Source: Nocardia nova SH22a
Lineage (GTDB): Bacteria > Actinomycetota > Actinomycetes > Mycobacteriales > Mycobacteriaceae
Assembly: GCF_000523235.1 (NCBI RefSeq)
Contig: NZ_CP006850.1
Span: 372,001-436,000, forward strand
Length of the DNA stretch: 64,000 bases
Direction of reading: 5' to 3'
Shown here: in pieces, positions 54,640 to 63,039 of the stretch
Numbering within the stretch: the stretch's first letter is position 1
Layout of the letters: the number at the start of each line of letters is the position of its first letter
Translations under genes and position numbers: made by a program
The notes under the pieces: model-generated
What the model was told of the DNA's origin: nothing
Seen by the model: only the letters and a program-made list of their open reading frames with translations
The model's database searches: none

Positions 54640-55851
54640 TCACTCGTCTGCGGTGGCCGCCCTTGCGTCGCGTCGCGCCTGATGCGCCCGGCCACGCCGC
54701 AACAGTAGCGCCGAACCGAGCAGCGACGCAGCCAAGGACGTCGTCAGCACGGCGGCCTTGGCCAGTTCGGCCGCGTCTCGGTCGGTCAACGCAAGTTCTG
54801 CCACCAAGAGGCTAACGGTGAATCCGATTCCGCCCAGTACCGACAGGGCCGACATGTCCCGATTGCCGAGACCGGCGGGCCGCCTGGCGATTCCGAACCG
54901 GATGGCCAGCCAGCTGGTGCCGAAGATGCCGACGGTCTTCCCGATCAGCAGCCCGGCCATGATCGCCAGTGAGAGCCGGGAGGTGAACATCTCACCGAAT
55001 ACCTTGGCCGACAACGGAACCCCCGCGGCGAACAGTGCGAACAGCGGTACACATACGCCTGCGGAGACGGGCTGGAACAGATGCTCGAGGCGGGCCGCGG
55101 GGGCCTCGTCCTCATCGGGGTCGGGGCGTACGCGGGTGAGCAGCCCGCAGATCACCCCCGCCAGCGTGGGATGAATTCCGGCCTCGTGCAGCGCATACCA
55201 GGCGATCAGCGCCAGCGGCACATACACCAGCGGGGTGCGGACACGCCGGTGCTGAGCCAGCGCCCAGGCGCCGAAACACGCCGCGGCGGCCGCGAGCCAG
55301 CCGATCGCGACGGTCGTGGTGAACAGAATCGCGATCAACAGAATCGCGATCAGATCGTCGACCACCGCCAGACTGAGCAGGAACACCCGCGCACCGGCCG
55401 GAATCCGCGATCCGGTCAGGGCCAGGACCGCCAGTGCGAAGGCGATATCGGTCGCCACCGGAATGGCCCAGCCCCGATCCATTCCCGGTACGCCCCAGCC
55501 GATGGCCAGTGCGATGAGGGCCGGTGTGATCACCCCACCGGCCGCGGCCAGCACCGGCAGCACGGCCCGTTTGCGATCGGCCAGTTCGCCGACCACGAGT
55601 TCCCGCTTGAGTTCCAGACCCGCGACGAAGAAGAAGATCGCCAGCAGTCCGTCCCCGGTCCACTCCGCGAGGGTGAGGTGTAGATCCAGCGGCGGGATCG
55701 ACACCGTGGCGTCGAGCATGCGGGAATAACCGTCATGCCACGGCGAATTGGCCCACAGCAGCGCTACTGCCGCCGCGATCAGCATCAGAGCGCCGCCGAC
55801 GGTTTCGGTGCGGAGATAGCGAGCCAGTTCGGAACGGAGCGCGACGATCAC
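54640..55851 (-). CDS. nhaA: Na+/H+ antiporter NhaA
   Basis: 403 residues from GTG 55851, chosen because GAAAGG precedes it six bases away. NhaA features: GGALMLIAAAVALLWANSP, GLLAIFFFVAGLELKRELVVGEL, VATDIAFALAVLALTGSRIP (the ion-binding Asp region) and SLAVVDDLIAILLIA (Asp-Asp). It expels sodium in exchange for protons. In M. tuberculosis a protease gene, Rv3668c, occupies this interval, so this looks like a local replacement. Confidence 0.95.
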   Translation of the reverse strand: MIVALRSELARYLRTETVGGALMLIAAAVALLWANSPWHDGYSRMLDATVSIPPLDLHLTLAEWTGDGLLAIFFFVAGLELKRELVVGELADRKRAVLPVLAAAGGVITPALIALAIGWGVPGMDRGWAIPVATDIAFALAVLALTGSRIPAGARVFLLSLAVVDDLIAILLIAILFTTTVAIGWLAAAAACFGAWALAQHRRVRTPLVYVPLALIAWYALHEAGIHPTLAGVICGLLTRVRPDPDEDEAPAARLEHLFQPVSAGVCVPLFALFAAGVPLSAKVFGEMFTSRLSLAIMAGLLIGKTVGIFGTSWLAIRFGIARRPAGLGNRDMSALSVLGGIGFTVSLLVAELALTDRDAAELAKAAVLTTSLAASLLGSALLLRRGRAHQARRDARAATADE

Positions 55852-56004
55852 GGAAGACCTTTCGAGGTGCGGACGGGCCACTGCGGTGGGTCCGCCCGAC
55901 GGGCTCGCCTACCACACGCCGACCAGACTTCCCGGCACTCCTGCGGAAATCTTAGCGGTTCGGTTACGGCCGATCGTTGCTACCTCGACGGACGCGGAAC
56001 GAAA

Positions 56005-56040
56005 CGAGCGCACGTCCGGCCGCGGCCGGACGTGCGCTCG
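56005..56040 (-). terminator. Strong hairpin downstream of acs
   Basis: GAGCGCACGTCCGGCC (56006-56021) pairs with GGCCGGACGTGCGCTC (56024-56039); outer CG bases extend it. Minus strand continues GTTTCGTT. It is 13 bases past the acs stop. Confidence 0.8.
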
Positions 56041-56052
56041 GGGATGTGCGGA

Positions 56053-58008
56053 TCAGGCGTTGGATGCGCGGATGGCCTCGAAGACGTTGGGGTCCACCAG
56101 TGTCGAGGTGTCACCGAGTTCGCGGCCCTCGGCCACGTCGCGCAGCAGTCGCCGCATGATCTTGCCGGAGCGGGTCTTGGGTAGTTCCGGCACGATGTGG
56201 ATCTCGCGCGGGCGTGCGATGGGGCTGATCTCGCGGGAGACCTCGGCCTTGAGCTCGTCGACGAGTTGCTGTCCGGAGTTGTCGGAGCCGCCGGTGAGGA
56301 TGACGAAGGCGACGATGCCCTGTCCGGTCGTGGCATCGCTGGCGCCGACGACCGCCGCCTCGGCGACGTGGTGGTGGCCGACGAGGGCGGATTCGACTTC
56401 GGCGGTGGAGATGCGGTGGCCGGAGACGTTCATGACGTCGTCGACGCGGCCGAGCACCCACAGTGCGCCGTCGGCGTCGATCTTGGCGCCGTCACCGGCG
56501 AAGTACCAGCCCTGGGCGGCGAAGCGTTCCCAGTAGGTGGCTTTGTAGCGTTCGTTGTCGCCCCAGATGCCGCGCAGCATGGACGGCCACGGCTGGTCCA
56601 GGACCAGGTAACCGTTCGCCTCGGTCGATCCGCGTTCGACCGAGTTGCCTTCCTCGTCGACGACTGTCGCCGAGATGCCGGGCAGCGGTGCCATGGCGGC
56701 GCCGGGTTTGGCGGCGGTGATGCCGGGCAGTGGGGAGATCATGATGGCGCCGGTTTCGGTCTGCCACCAGGTGTCCACGATCGGTGCGGTGCCCGCGCCG
56801 ATGACCTCGCGGTACCAGCGCCAGGCCTCGGGGTTGATCGGTTCGCCGACCGATCCCAGCACCCGGATCGAGGACAGGTCGTGGGCGTCGGGGATCTCGC
56901 GGCCCCACTTCATGAAGGTGCGGATCAGCGTCGGAGCCGTGTAATAGATTGTGACGCCGTATTTCTCGATGATCTGCCAGTGCCGGTGCTCATCGGGGAA
57001 GTTGGGGGTGCCCTCGTAGACGACCTGGGTGGCGCGGTTGGCCAGCGGGCCGTAGACGATGTAGGAGTGTCCGGTGACCCAGCCGATGTCGGCGGTGCAC
57101 CAGTAGACGTCGGCGCCGGGTTTGTGGTCGAACACGTAGTGGTGGGTGTAGGCGACCTGGGTCAGGTAGCCGCCCGAGGTGTGCAGGATGCCCTTGGGTT
57201 TTCCGGTGGTGCCGGAGGTGTAGAGGATGTAGAGCGGGTGTTCGGCGTCGAAGGGCTGTGCTTCGTGCTCGGTCGACGCTTTCGCGACGGTGTCGTGCCA
57301 CCACAGGTCGCGGCCCTCGGTCCAGGCGACTTCGATGTTCGTGCGCCGCACCACGAGGACGTGCTCGACGCTGTGGGGGACATCGCCGTGGGCGTAGAGG
57401 GCCTCGTCGACGGCCTCCTTCAGCGGGGCCGCTTTACCGCGTCGCCATTGTCCGTCGGTGGTGATGACCAGGCGGGCTTCGGCGTCGTCGACGCGTTGGC
57501 GCAGGGCGCTGGGGGAGAACCCGGCGAAGACCACCGAGTGGGTCAGGCCCAGCCGCGCGCAGGCCAGCATCGAGACGATGGCCTCGGGCACCATCGGCAT
57601 GTAGATCGCGACCCGGTCACCGGCTTGCAAGCCGAGTTCGGTGAAGTAGTTGGCGGCCTGGCAGACCTCGGCCTGCAGTTGCGAGTAGGTGATGGCGCGG
57701 GAATCGCCCGGTTCGCCTTCCCAGTGGATGGCGACCTGATCGCCGTAGCCGTCGGCGACGTGGCGGTCCACGCAGTTGTAGGCGACATTGAGCTTGCCGT
57801 CGACGAACCAGCGGGCGAAAGGCGCGTTGTCCCAGTCGGATACGCGCGTCCACGGCTGATGCCAGTGCAGTCGCTGCGCCTGCTCGGCCCAGAATCCGTC
57901 GCGATCGGCCGCGGCCCGGTCGTAGATCGAGACATCGGCATTGGCGGCCGCGGCGAACTCCGCTGTCGGCGGATACACGTCTCGGTGCTCAGCGGTGGTG
58001 TCGGTCAT
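56053..58008 (-). CDS. acs: Acetyl-CoA synthetase (AMP-forming)
   Basis: 651 residues, full length. Signature set: VFAGFSPSALRQRVDDAEARLVITTDG, LYILYTSGTTGKPKGILHTSGGYL, TWWQTETGAIMISPLPG, GRVDDVMNVSGHRISTAEVESALVGH and ELPKTRSGKIMRRLLRDVA with the acetylatable catalytic lysine. It converts acetate, ATP and CoA to acetyl-CoA. Position matches Rv3667. A GTG-N8-CAC Crp site lies 83 bp upstream, consistent with cAMP-linked carbon control. Confidence 0.97.
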   Translation of the reverse strand: MTDTTAEHRDVYPPTAEFAAAANADVSIYDRAAADRDGFWAEQAQRLHWHQPWTRVSDWDNAPFARWFVDGKLNVAYNCVDRHVADGYGDQVAIHWEGEPGDSRAITYSQLQAEVCQAANYFTELGLQAGDRVAIYMPMVPEAIVSMLACARLGLTHSVVFAGFSPSALRQRVDDAEARLVITTDGQWRRGKAAPLKEAVDEALYAHGDVPHSVEHVLVVRRTNIEVAWTEGRDLWWHDTVAKASTEHEAQPFDAEHPLYILYTSGTTGKPKGILHTSGGYLTQVAYTHHYVFDHKPGADVYWCTADIGWVTGHSYIVYGPLANRATQVVYEGTPNFPDEHRHWQIIEKYGVTIYYTAPTLIRTFMKWGREIPDAHDLSSIRVLGSVGEPINPEAWRWYREVIGAGTAPIVDTWWQTETGAIMISPLPGITAAKPGAAMAPLPGISATVVDEEGNSVERGSTEANGYLVLDQPWPSMLRGIWGDNERYKATYWERFAAQGWYFAGDGAKIDADGALWVLGRVDDVMNVSGHRISTAEVESALVGHHHVAEAAVVGASDATTGQGIVAFVILTGGSDNSGQQLVDELKAEVSREISPIARPREIHIVPELPKTRSGKIMRRLLRDVAEGRELGDTSTLVDPNVFEAIRASNA

Positions 58009-58090
58009 CTCGCCTCCTGTAACTCGCGGGACGCCCGCACTTCGCAGTGTGACTCATCGGGCCTCTTCCATCGAATACGCATCGGCCGGG

Positions 58091-58106
58091 GGTGACCGCG
58101 GCCACG
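58091..58106. promoter_or_regulatory. Crp site upstream of acs (GGTGACCGCGGCCACG)
   Basis: GTG-N8-CAC with flanking G, within the 305-bp divergent gap 58009-58313 between acs and the Fic-like gene. The rest of that gap shows two TGTGACC direct repeats near 58108-58130 and no gene. Confidence 0.5.
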
Positions 58107-58313
58107 ATGTGACCATAACGGACTGTGACCTGGGCCGCGTATGGGTCGTCGGGTAGCGGTCATGGGCGGACGTCGCGAATCTGTCGTGCCCGGAGGTTTG
58201 CGGGCGGCCGGTTTCGCCTCCGCTAGCGTGTGACACGTGAGCGAGCTTGCGAGCGAACCATCGACACAGCGCGCATGGCGCACGACGGAGCCGAGCGCCG
58301 GCGAGGTGCAGTC

Positions 58314-59057
58314 GTGAGCGATGTGCTGCAACCCCTGGTCGACCTGCCCGGCGTCCGCGACGCCGCCGACCGCACCCGCGACGCACTCGCCGAGGTGCAC
58401 CGGCACAAGGCCAATCGCCGGGGCTGGCCGACCACGGCGGCCGAGGCGTCGGTGCGGGCGGCGCGCTCGTCGGCGGCCATCGACGGCGGGGCCACCGAAC
58501 TACCGGCGGACGGCCGGGTGGCCGATCCGATTCTCGCGGGATCGCTGCGGGTCGGGCAGGCGCTCGACGGCGACGCACTGCGCAATATGACCGGGGTCTG
58601 GCAGCGGGCGCCGCTGCAGGCGCTGGCCCGGCTGCATCTGCTGGCCGCTGCGGACCTGGTCGGCGCGGACATCGAACTCGGCCGCCCCCGCGCCGAATCC
58701 GGCGTCGCCGATCGGCTCGACCTGCTGGTGCAGACCGTCGTGTCCTCGAAGGCGCCCGCTCCGGTGCTGGCGGCGGTGGTGCACGGCGAATTGCTGTCGC
58801 TGCGGCCCTTCGGTTCCGCCGACGGTGTGGTCGCGCGGGCGGCATCCCGGCTGGTGACCGTGGCATCCGGTCTGGACCCGCACAGTCTCGGCGTTCCGGA
58901 GGTGTTCTGGCTGCGGCGGCGGCAGGCGTATCTGGACGCGGCAGCCGGTTTCGCGACGGGTACCGCCGAGGGGGTGGGCGGCTGGGTGCTGTTCTGTTGC
59001 GGCGCACTCGAAGACGGCGCTCGCGAGGCCCGATCCATCGCCGATTCGGCTGCCTGA
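58314..59057 (+). CDS. Degenerate Fic-like protein (Rv3662c-like)
   Basis: 247 residues from GTG 58314 with GAGG upstream. RAARSSAAIDGGATEL (about residues 48-62) resembles the inhibitory S-x3-E-G helix of Fic proteins with Asp for Glu. RPFGSADGVVAR (164-175) aligns to the Fic motif HPFxxGNGRxxR but lacks its catalytic His and the GNGR loop. Hence probably no AMP-transfer activity. Position between acs and the HAD gene matches Rv3662c, usually annotated only as conserved or oxidoreductase. Confidence 0.7.
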   Translation: MSDVLQPLVDLPGVRDAADRTRDALAEVHRHKANRRGWPTTAAEASVRAARSSAAIDGGATELPADGRVADPILAGSLRVGQALDGDALRNMTGVWQRAPLQALARLHLLAAADLVGADIELGRPRAESGVADRLDLLVQTVVSSKAPAPVLAAVVHGELLSLRPFGSADGVVARAASRLVTVASGLDPHSLGVPEVFWLRRRQAYLDAAAGFATGTAEGVGGWVLFCCGALEDGAREARSIADSAA

Positions 59058-59508
59058 CGGGCCGTACACGTCGAAGCGGGCGGCGTAGCCGTCGTCGGCC
59101 TCACCGCCCGCTAGCACGGACTGCCCGGTTACCAAGCGTGCTGGTCGGGTTGTGTTCTGCGGCCTCGGCGATCATCCGCACTCCGCCGGTTCATCCCCGC
59201 AACCTGTGCGAGGCCATTGCCGAGGTGAATGCGAATTTCGCAGGCCCACAACGCTTCTGCCCTTGTCGCGGCGCGCTCCGCGTGGGTGCCTGGTGTCCGT
59301 GCTGGGAAGTGCGGCCGGGAGATCGAACCTTCTCTTCCGTTTCGATCTTGGCCTTCCGCCCTTCCGTGCGTCCATTGTTACTCTGTGATACCCCTCACAT
59401 CAAGGGCCGATCGGACATTCTCATAATCGGCGTGGGGGCGGTCGTTTCGTGGTTACATCGATGGGTTGCGCGGCGTTGACCAGGTCCGATTCGGAGTCGC
59501 CGCTCTCC
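59058..59508. other. 451-bp intergenic region with one hairpin
   Basis: Between the convergent Fic-like and HAD genes. AGCGGGCGG (59075-59083) pairs with CCGCCCGCT (59104-59112) across a 20-base loop that itself contains GCCG/CGGC, likely the Fic-like gene's terminator. The remainder shows no gene or clear signal. Confidence 0.45.
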
Positions 59509-60417
59509 TTATCGACCCCGGCGCAGCAGCCGGTAACTGACGGCGCCCGCCAGTACCGCACTCAGTCCGACGATCGCGGTTGCGGCCACCGTCGTACTCG
59601 ACGGCGCGGGGATGCGCGACCACAGCGACACCGGATTCGAGAAGGCCAGGATCGGCCACTCCCGGGCCACGGCCTCACGCCGCAGAGCGCGATCGGGATT
59701 CACCGCGGTGGGATGTCCGACCGCCGACAGCATCGGCAGATCGGTGATCGAATCGGAGTAGGCATAGCACTGCGACAGGTCGTAATGCTCGGTCGCGGCG
59801 AGCTTTTCGATCGCCTCGACCTTGCCCTCGCCGTAGCAGTAGAACTCGACTTCGCCCGTGTACTTGCCGTTGTCGACCACCATGCGGGTGGCCGCGGTGT
59901 ACGTCGCGCCCAGTGCGGCGGCGATCGGCGCGACGATCTCCTCACCGGAGGCGGAGACGATCACGACATCGTGCCCGCGGATCCGGTGGTCGGCGATCAG
60001 ATCCGAGGCCTCGGCGTAGATCAGCGGATCGACCAGTTCGTGCAGGGTCTCGGCCACGATCGCGCGGACCTGCGACACATCCCAACCGGCGCACATCTTG
60101 GTCAGATGCTCACGCATCCGCTCCATCTGGTCGTGGTCGGCCCCGGAGAGCATGAACAGGAAATGGGCGTAGCTCGATTCCAGGACCGTGCGCCGATCGA
60201 TCAGGCCCTGATCGAAGAACGGTCTGCTGAAGACGAACGCGCTCGACTTCGCGATCACCGTTTTGTCCAGATCGAAGAATGCCGCGATCCGGGGCGCCTG
60301 CCGCGGATTCGCCGTCCGGTGCGCGTCCTGCGCTGCTGTGTCGTTGCGGTGCCGCGGCTGCCCGGAAGTCCCGGCAGCTCGCGTTTCCGTAGCTGATTGG
60401 TCGCCCTCGCCCGTCAC
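59509..60417 (-). CDS. HAD-IB family phosphatase with C-terminal membrane helix (Rv3661-like)
   Basis: 302 residues from GTG 60417. HAD motif I is AAFFDLDKTVIAKSS, motif II VIVSASGEE, and motifs III/IV GEGKVEAI...CYAYSDSITDLPMLSAVG, all SerB-type. A disordered N-terminus precedes it, and a final helix (TTVAATAIVGLSAVLAGAVSY) with a basic tail can insert in the membrane. A phosphoserine- or lipid-phosphate phosphatase; the neighbouring ssd/tad genes do not clarify the substrate. Confidence 0.9.
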   Translation of the reverse strand: MTGEGDQSATETRAAGTSGQPRHRNDTAAQDAHRTANPRQAPRIAAFFDLDKTVIAKSSAFVFSRPFFDQGLIDRRTVLESSYAHFLFMLSGADHDQMERMREHLTKMCAGWDVSQVRAIVAETLHELVDPLIYAEASDLIADHRIRGHDVVIVSASGEEIVAPIAAALGATYTAATRMVVDNGKYTGEVEFYCYGEGKVEAIEKLAATEHYDLSQCYAYSDSITDLPMLSAVGHPTAVNPDRALRREAVAREWPILAFSNPVSLWSRIPAPSSTTVAATAIVGLSAVLAGAVSYRLLRRGR

Positions 60418-60565
60418 GAATCCAGAATAGGGAGCTTTGCGGCAGATGTGGTGTTCGGCCCGGATGCGTGCATCGACCCGATCCGCTTCACCGGCGCCGC
60501 CCGGACGGAAATTTCCCCGCGTGATGGACTTGCGTCGTGGCCGGTTTCTGGGTGTAGTATTGCTG

Positions 60566-60663
60566 GCACCTGGACATGGTCCAGGCGTGTTCAGCCCGAC
60601 CCCCCGGGGCTGAACCCCGACGGCCCCAGCCTCCTCCCCCCCCGGCTGGGGCCGTCCTCTATT
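60566..60663 (+). ncRNA. 6C small RNA (ncRv13660c/B11-type)
   Basis: TAGTAT (60555-60560) makes a -10 with TTGCGT upstream. The predicted transcript folds as three hairpins: CCTGGAC/GTCCAGG (60569-60585); TTCAGCCC/GGGCTGAA around a loop holding six C (60590-60614); and GACGGCCCCAGCC/GGCTGGGGCCGTC around a loop with eight consecutive C (60619-60656), then CTCTATTT. C-rich loops define the actinobacterial 6C RNA family. In M. tuberculosis this RNA lies between the same genes (Rv3660c and Rv3661). It regulates mRNAs through the C loops. Confidence 0.85.
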
Positions 60664-60693
60664 TCCGGACCGATGTGGATTCCCGGCCCGAAT

Positions 60694-60720
60694 TTATCCA
60701 CAGGCCGCGTGTTGTCCACA
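60694..60720 (+). promoter_or_regulatory. Two DnaA-box sequences ahead of ssd
   Basis: TTATCCACA (60694-60702) and TTGTCCACA (60712-60720) are in the same orientation nine bases apart; TTGTCCACA is the actinobacterial DnaA box. A weaker inverted TGTGGATTC lies at about 60674. The tight pair suggests DnaA may regulate the ssd-tad transcript. Confidence 0.55.
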
Positions 60721-60772
60721 CTCGCCGCTGAGGCGGTGGTCCCGGCGGCCGATCCCGGCGACGCTGGCCGAC

Positions 60773-61858
60773 ATGAATTCCGTTGCAGCAGTTCCACCTC
60801 CAGCGCTGGTGCTGGTCGGCGACCAGCGGCTGCGCGAGGAGGTACGCCGGGTCGCCGCTGCCGCCGACCGCGCCCTCGACGAACGCTCGATGCCCACCGG
60901 GAGGCATGCGTGGGCCGCGGCCGCACTGGTCGTTCTCGATGCCGCGGCGGCACGAACCTGCGTGGCCTCCGGATATCCCCGGCGTCCGGGTGTCGTCCTG
61001 GTCGGCGGCGGTGAGCCGGAACTCGAACAATGGCAGGCCGCGGCGCGGGTCGGCGCGGAACGGGTGGTCGCACTGCCCGCCGGTACCGAAACGCTCATCG
61101 AGTCGTTCGCCGCCCATGCCTGGCGGGACCCCGGCGACGGACTGGTACTGGCCCTCGTCGGCGCCGGAGGCGGGGCCGGCACCTCGGTCTTCGCCGGTGC
61201 GCTCGCCCTGGCCGCCGCCGATCGGCGCTTCCGGCCGCAGACCCTGCTGGTCGACGGCGACCCACTCGGCGGAGGTATAGACCTGCTGCTCGGGATCGAA
61301 TCGGTCCCCGGGCTCCGGTGGCCGGAACTGTCGGTGCGCGACGGTCGGATCGGTGCGCAGGCCCTGCACGACGCACTGCCCGCGGCCGCTCCCGGGCTGG
61401 CTGTTCTGGCCTGCAGCAGACCGGGCGGCACCGTGCCCGACGAGATCGGCACCGGTGCCGTGCGGGCGGTCGTGGCGGCCGGTCGCGGTGCCGGGGATCT
61501 GGTGGTGTGCGATATCTCCGGCAGTCGTGGCCGGCATGTCGACCACTTTCTCGATATCGCCGATCTCGTCGTCTTCGTGGTACCGGCGCGATTGCGGTCG
61601 GTGGCCGCCGCGGGTGCCGTGGTCGCCGATATCGCGCGCCGAAATCCCAACCAGGCGTTGGTGGTTCGCGGTCCGGCGCCCGGTGGGCTGCGCGGTCGGG
61701 AGATCGCCGACACACTCGGGCTACCGCTGCTGACCACGATGCGGGCACAGCCGGGACTGGCGGGCACGCTCGAACGCGGCGGTCTGGAACTCGCGCGCGG
61801 CCCGTTGTTCGCCGGTGCGCAGGCCGTCCTCGACGTACTCCCGGACGGTGCCCGATGA
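60773..61858 (+). CDS. ssd: Septum-site-determining/CpaE-like protein Ssd
   Basis: 361 residues. MinD/CpaE-like P-loop fold: ALVGAGGGAGTSVFAGALALAAADRRFRPQTLLVDGDPLGGGIDLLLG and LVVCDISGSRG. The Walker A lysine of MinD proteins (KGGxGKT) is not present in GAGGGAGTS. Matches M. tuberculosis Ssd (Rv3660c), which represses septum formation when overproduced, and CpaE, the Tad locus localisation protein. It starts the ssd-tadA-tadB-tadC run. Confidence 0.88.
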   Translation: MNSVAAVPPPALVLVGDQRLREEVRRVAAAADRALDERSMPTGRHAWAAAALVVLDAAAARTCVASGYPRRPGVVLVGGGEPELEQWQAAARVGAERVVALPAGTETLIESFAAHAWRDPGDGLVLALVGAGGGAGTSVFAGALALAAADRRFRPQTLLVDGDPLGGGIDLLLGIESVPGLRWPELSVRDGRIGAQALHDALPAAAPGLAVLACSRPGGTVPDEIGTGAVRAVVAAGRGAGDLVVCDISGSRGRHVDHFLDIADLVVFVVPARLRSVAAAGAVVADIARRNPNQALVVRGPAPGGLRGREIADTLGLPLLTTMRAQPGLAGTLERGGLELARGPLFAGAQAVLDVLPDGAR

Positions 61859-63039
61859 GCGGGGTGGTGAATCCCGAACTGCTGGACCGGGTTCGGGAAC
61901 GACTGGCCGCCCAGCCCGGTGAGCACGATCCCGCGCGATTGGCGGCCGCCATCCGGGCCGAAGCCGGTCGCGTGCTCGGCGATACGGATCTGCTGCGCGC
62001 CCTGCGCCTCCTGCAAACCGAAATGACCGGCGCCGGAGTGCTGGAACCGCTGCTGCACGATGCGCGGGTATCCGATGTTCTCGTGACCGCTCCGGACGCG
62101 GTCTGGGTGGATCGTGGCAACGGCCTCGAGCGCGCACCCGTCCGCTTCTCCGACGAGGCGGCGGTCCGGCGCCTGGCACAGCGGCTGGCGCTGGCCGCGG
62201 GCCGCCGCCTCGACGACGCACAACCCTGGGTCGACGGCCGGTTGCCGGAATACGAGCGCGCGCCCGGCGAGAGTTTCGGGGTCCGGCTGCACGCGGTGCT
62301 CGCACCCATCGCCCAGGGCGGGACGTGTATCTCCCTGCGGGTGCTGCGGCCGGTGGGCCACAGTCTGAGCGATCTCCGTGCCTCCGGCACGCTGACAGCG
62401 GAGTCGGCACGCCTGCTGGACGCCATCGTCCGAGCCCGGCTCGCCTACCTCGTCGTCGGTGGCACCGGCGCGGGCAAGACCACCCTCCTCTCGGCACTGC
62501 TCGCCCGGGTGGATCCGGCCGAACGCATCGTCTGCGTCGAGGACGCGGCGGAATTGGCGCCGCCGCATCCGCACATCGTCCAACTCGTCGCACGGGTCCC
62601 GAATGTGGAGGGCGCCGGAGCGGTCACCGTCCGGGATCTGGTGCGGCAGGCGCTGCGCATGCGTCCGGACCGCATCGTGGTCGGCGAGGTGCGCGGGGGT
62701 GAGGTCGTGGATCTGCTCACGGCGCTGAACACCGGGCACGACGGCGGTGCGGGTACGGTCCACGCGAATTCACCGCGCGAGGTCCCCGCCCGCCTGGAAG
62801 CCCTTGCGGCACTGGGCGGAATGAGCCGGGAGGGTCTGCACAGCCAGCTGGCGGCGGCGGTCCAGGTCGTCCTGGCGATGCGGCGCCGGTCCGACGGTAA
62901 CCGGGTGCTGGGGGAGATCGGCCTGGTGGTCCGGGGCGACGCCGGGGTCCGGATCGAGACGGCATGGTGTGCGGACGCCGGTGCGACGCCCGCCCGGGCC
63001 GCGCTGTCGGACCTGCTGCGGGAAAGGGAACGACGGTGA
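61855..63039 (+). CDS. tadA: Tad/Flp-pilus secretion ATPase TadA (CpaF)
   Basis: 394 residues from ATG 61855 overlapping the ssd stop (ATGA). VSDVLVTAPDAVWVDRGNGLER (N-terminal domain), VVGGTGAGKTTLLSALLARV (Walker A), ERIVCVEDAAEL, MRPDRIVVGEVRGGEVVDLLTALNTGHDGGAGTVHANSP (Walker B/Asp and His boxes). A cytoplasmic hexameric ATPase powering pilus assembly or secretion. Rv3659c-like. Confidence 0.93.
   Translation: MSGVVNPELLDRVRERLAAQPGEHDPARLAAAIRAEAGRVLGDTDLLRALRLLQTEMTGAGVLEPLLHDARVSDVLVTAPDAVWVDRGNGLERAPVRFSDEAAVRRLAQRLALAAGRRLDDAQPWVDGRLPEYERAPGESFGVRLHAVLAPIAQGGTCISLRVLRPVGHSLSDLRASGTLTAESARLLDAIVRARLAYLVVGGTGAGKTTLLSALLARVDPAERIVCVEDAAELAPPHPHIVQLVARVPNVEGAGAVTVRDLVRQALRMRPDRIVVGEVRGGEVVDLLTALNTGHDGGAGTVHANSPREVPARLEALAALGGMSREGLHSQLAAAVQVVLAMRRRSDGNRVLGEIGLVVRGDAGVRIETAWCADAGATPARAALSDLLRERERR

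Noticed and set aside
58247..59479. 410-codon frame covering the Fic-like gene in another phase
   Set aside because: Extreme Arg/Gly composition; the 58314 frame has recognisable motifs and a better start.
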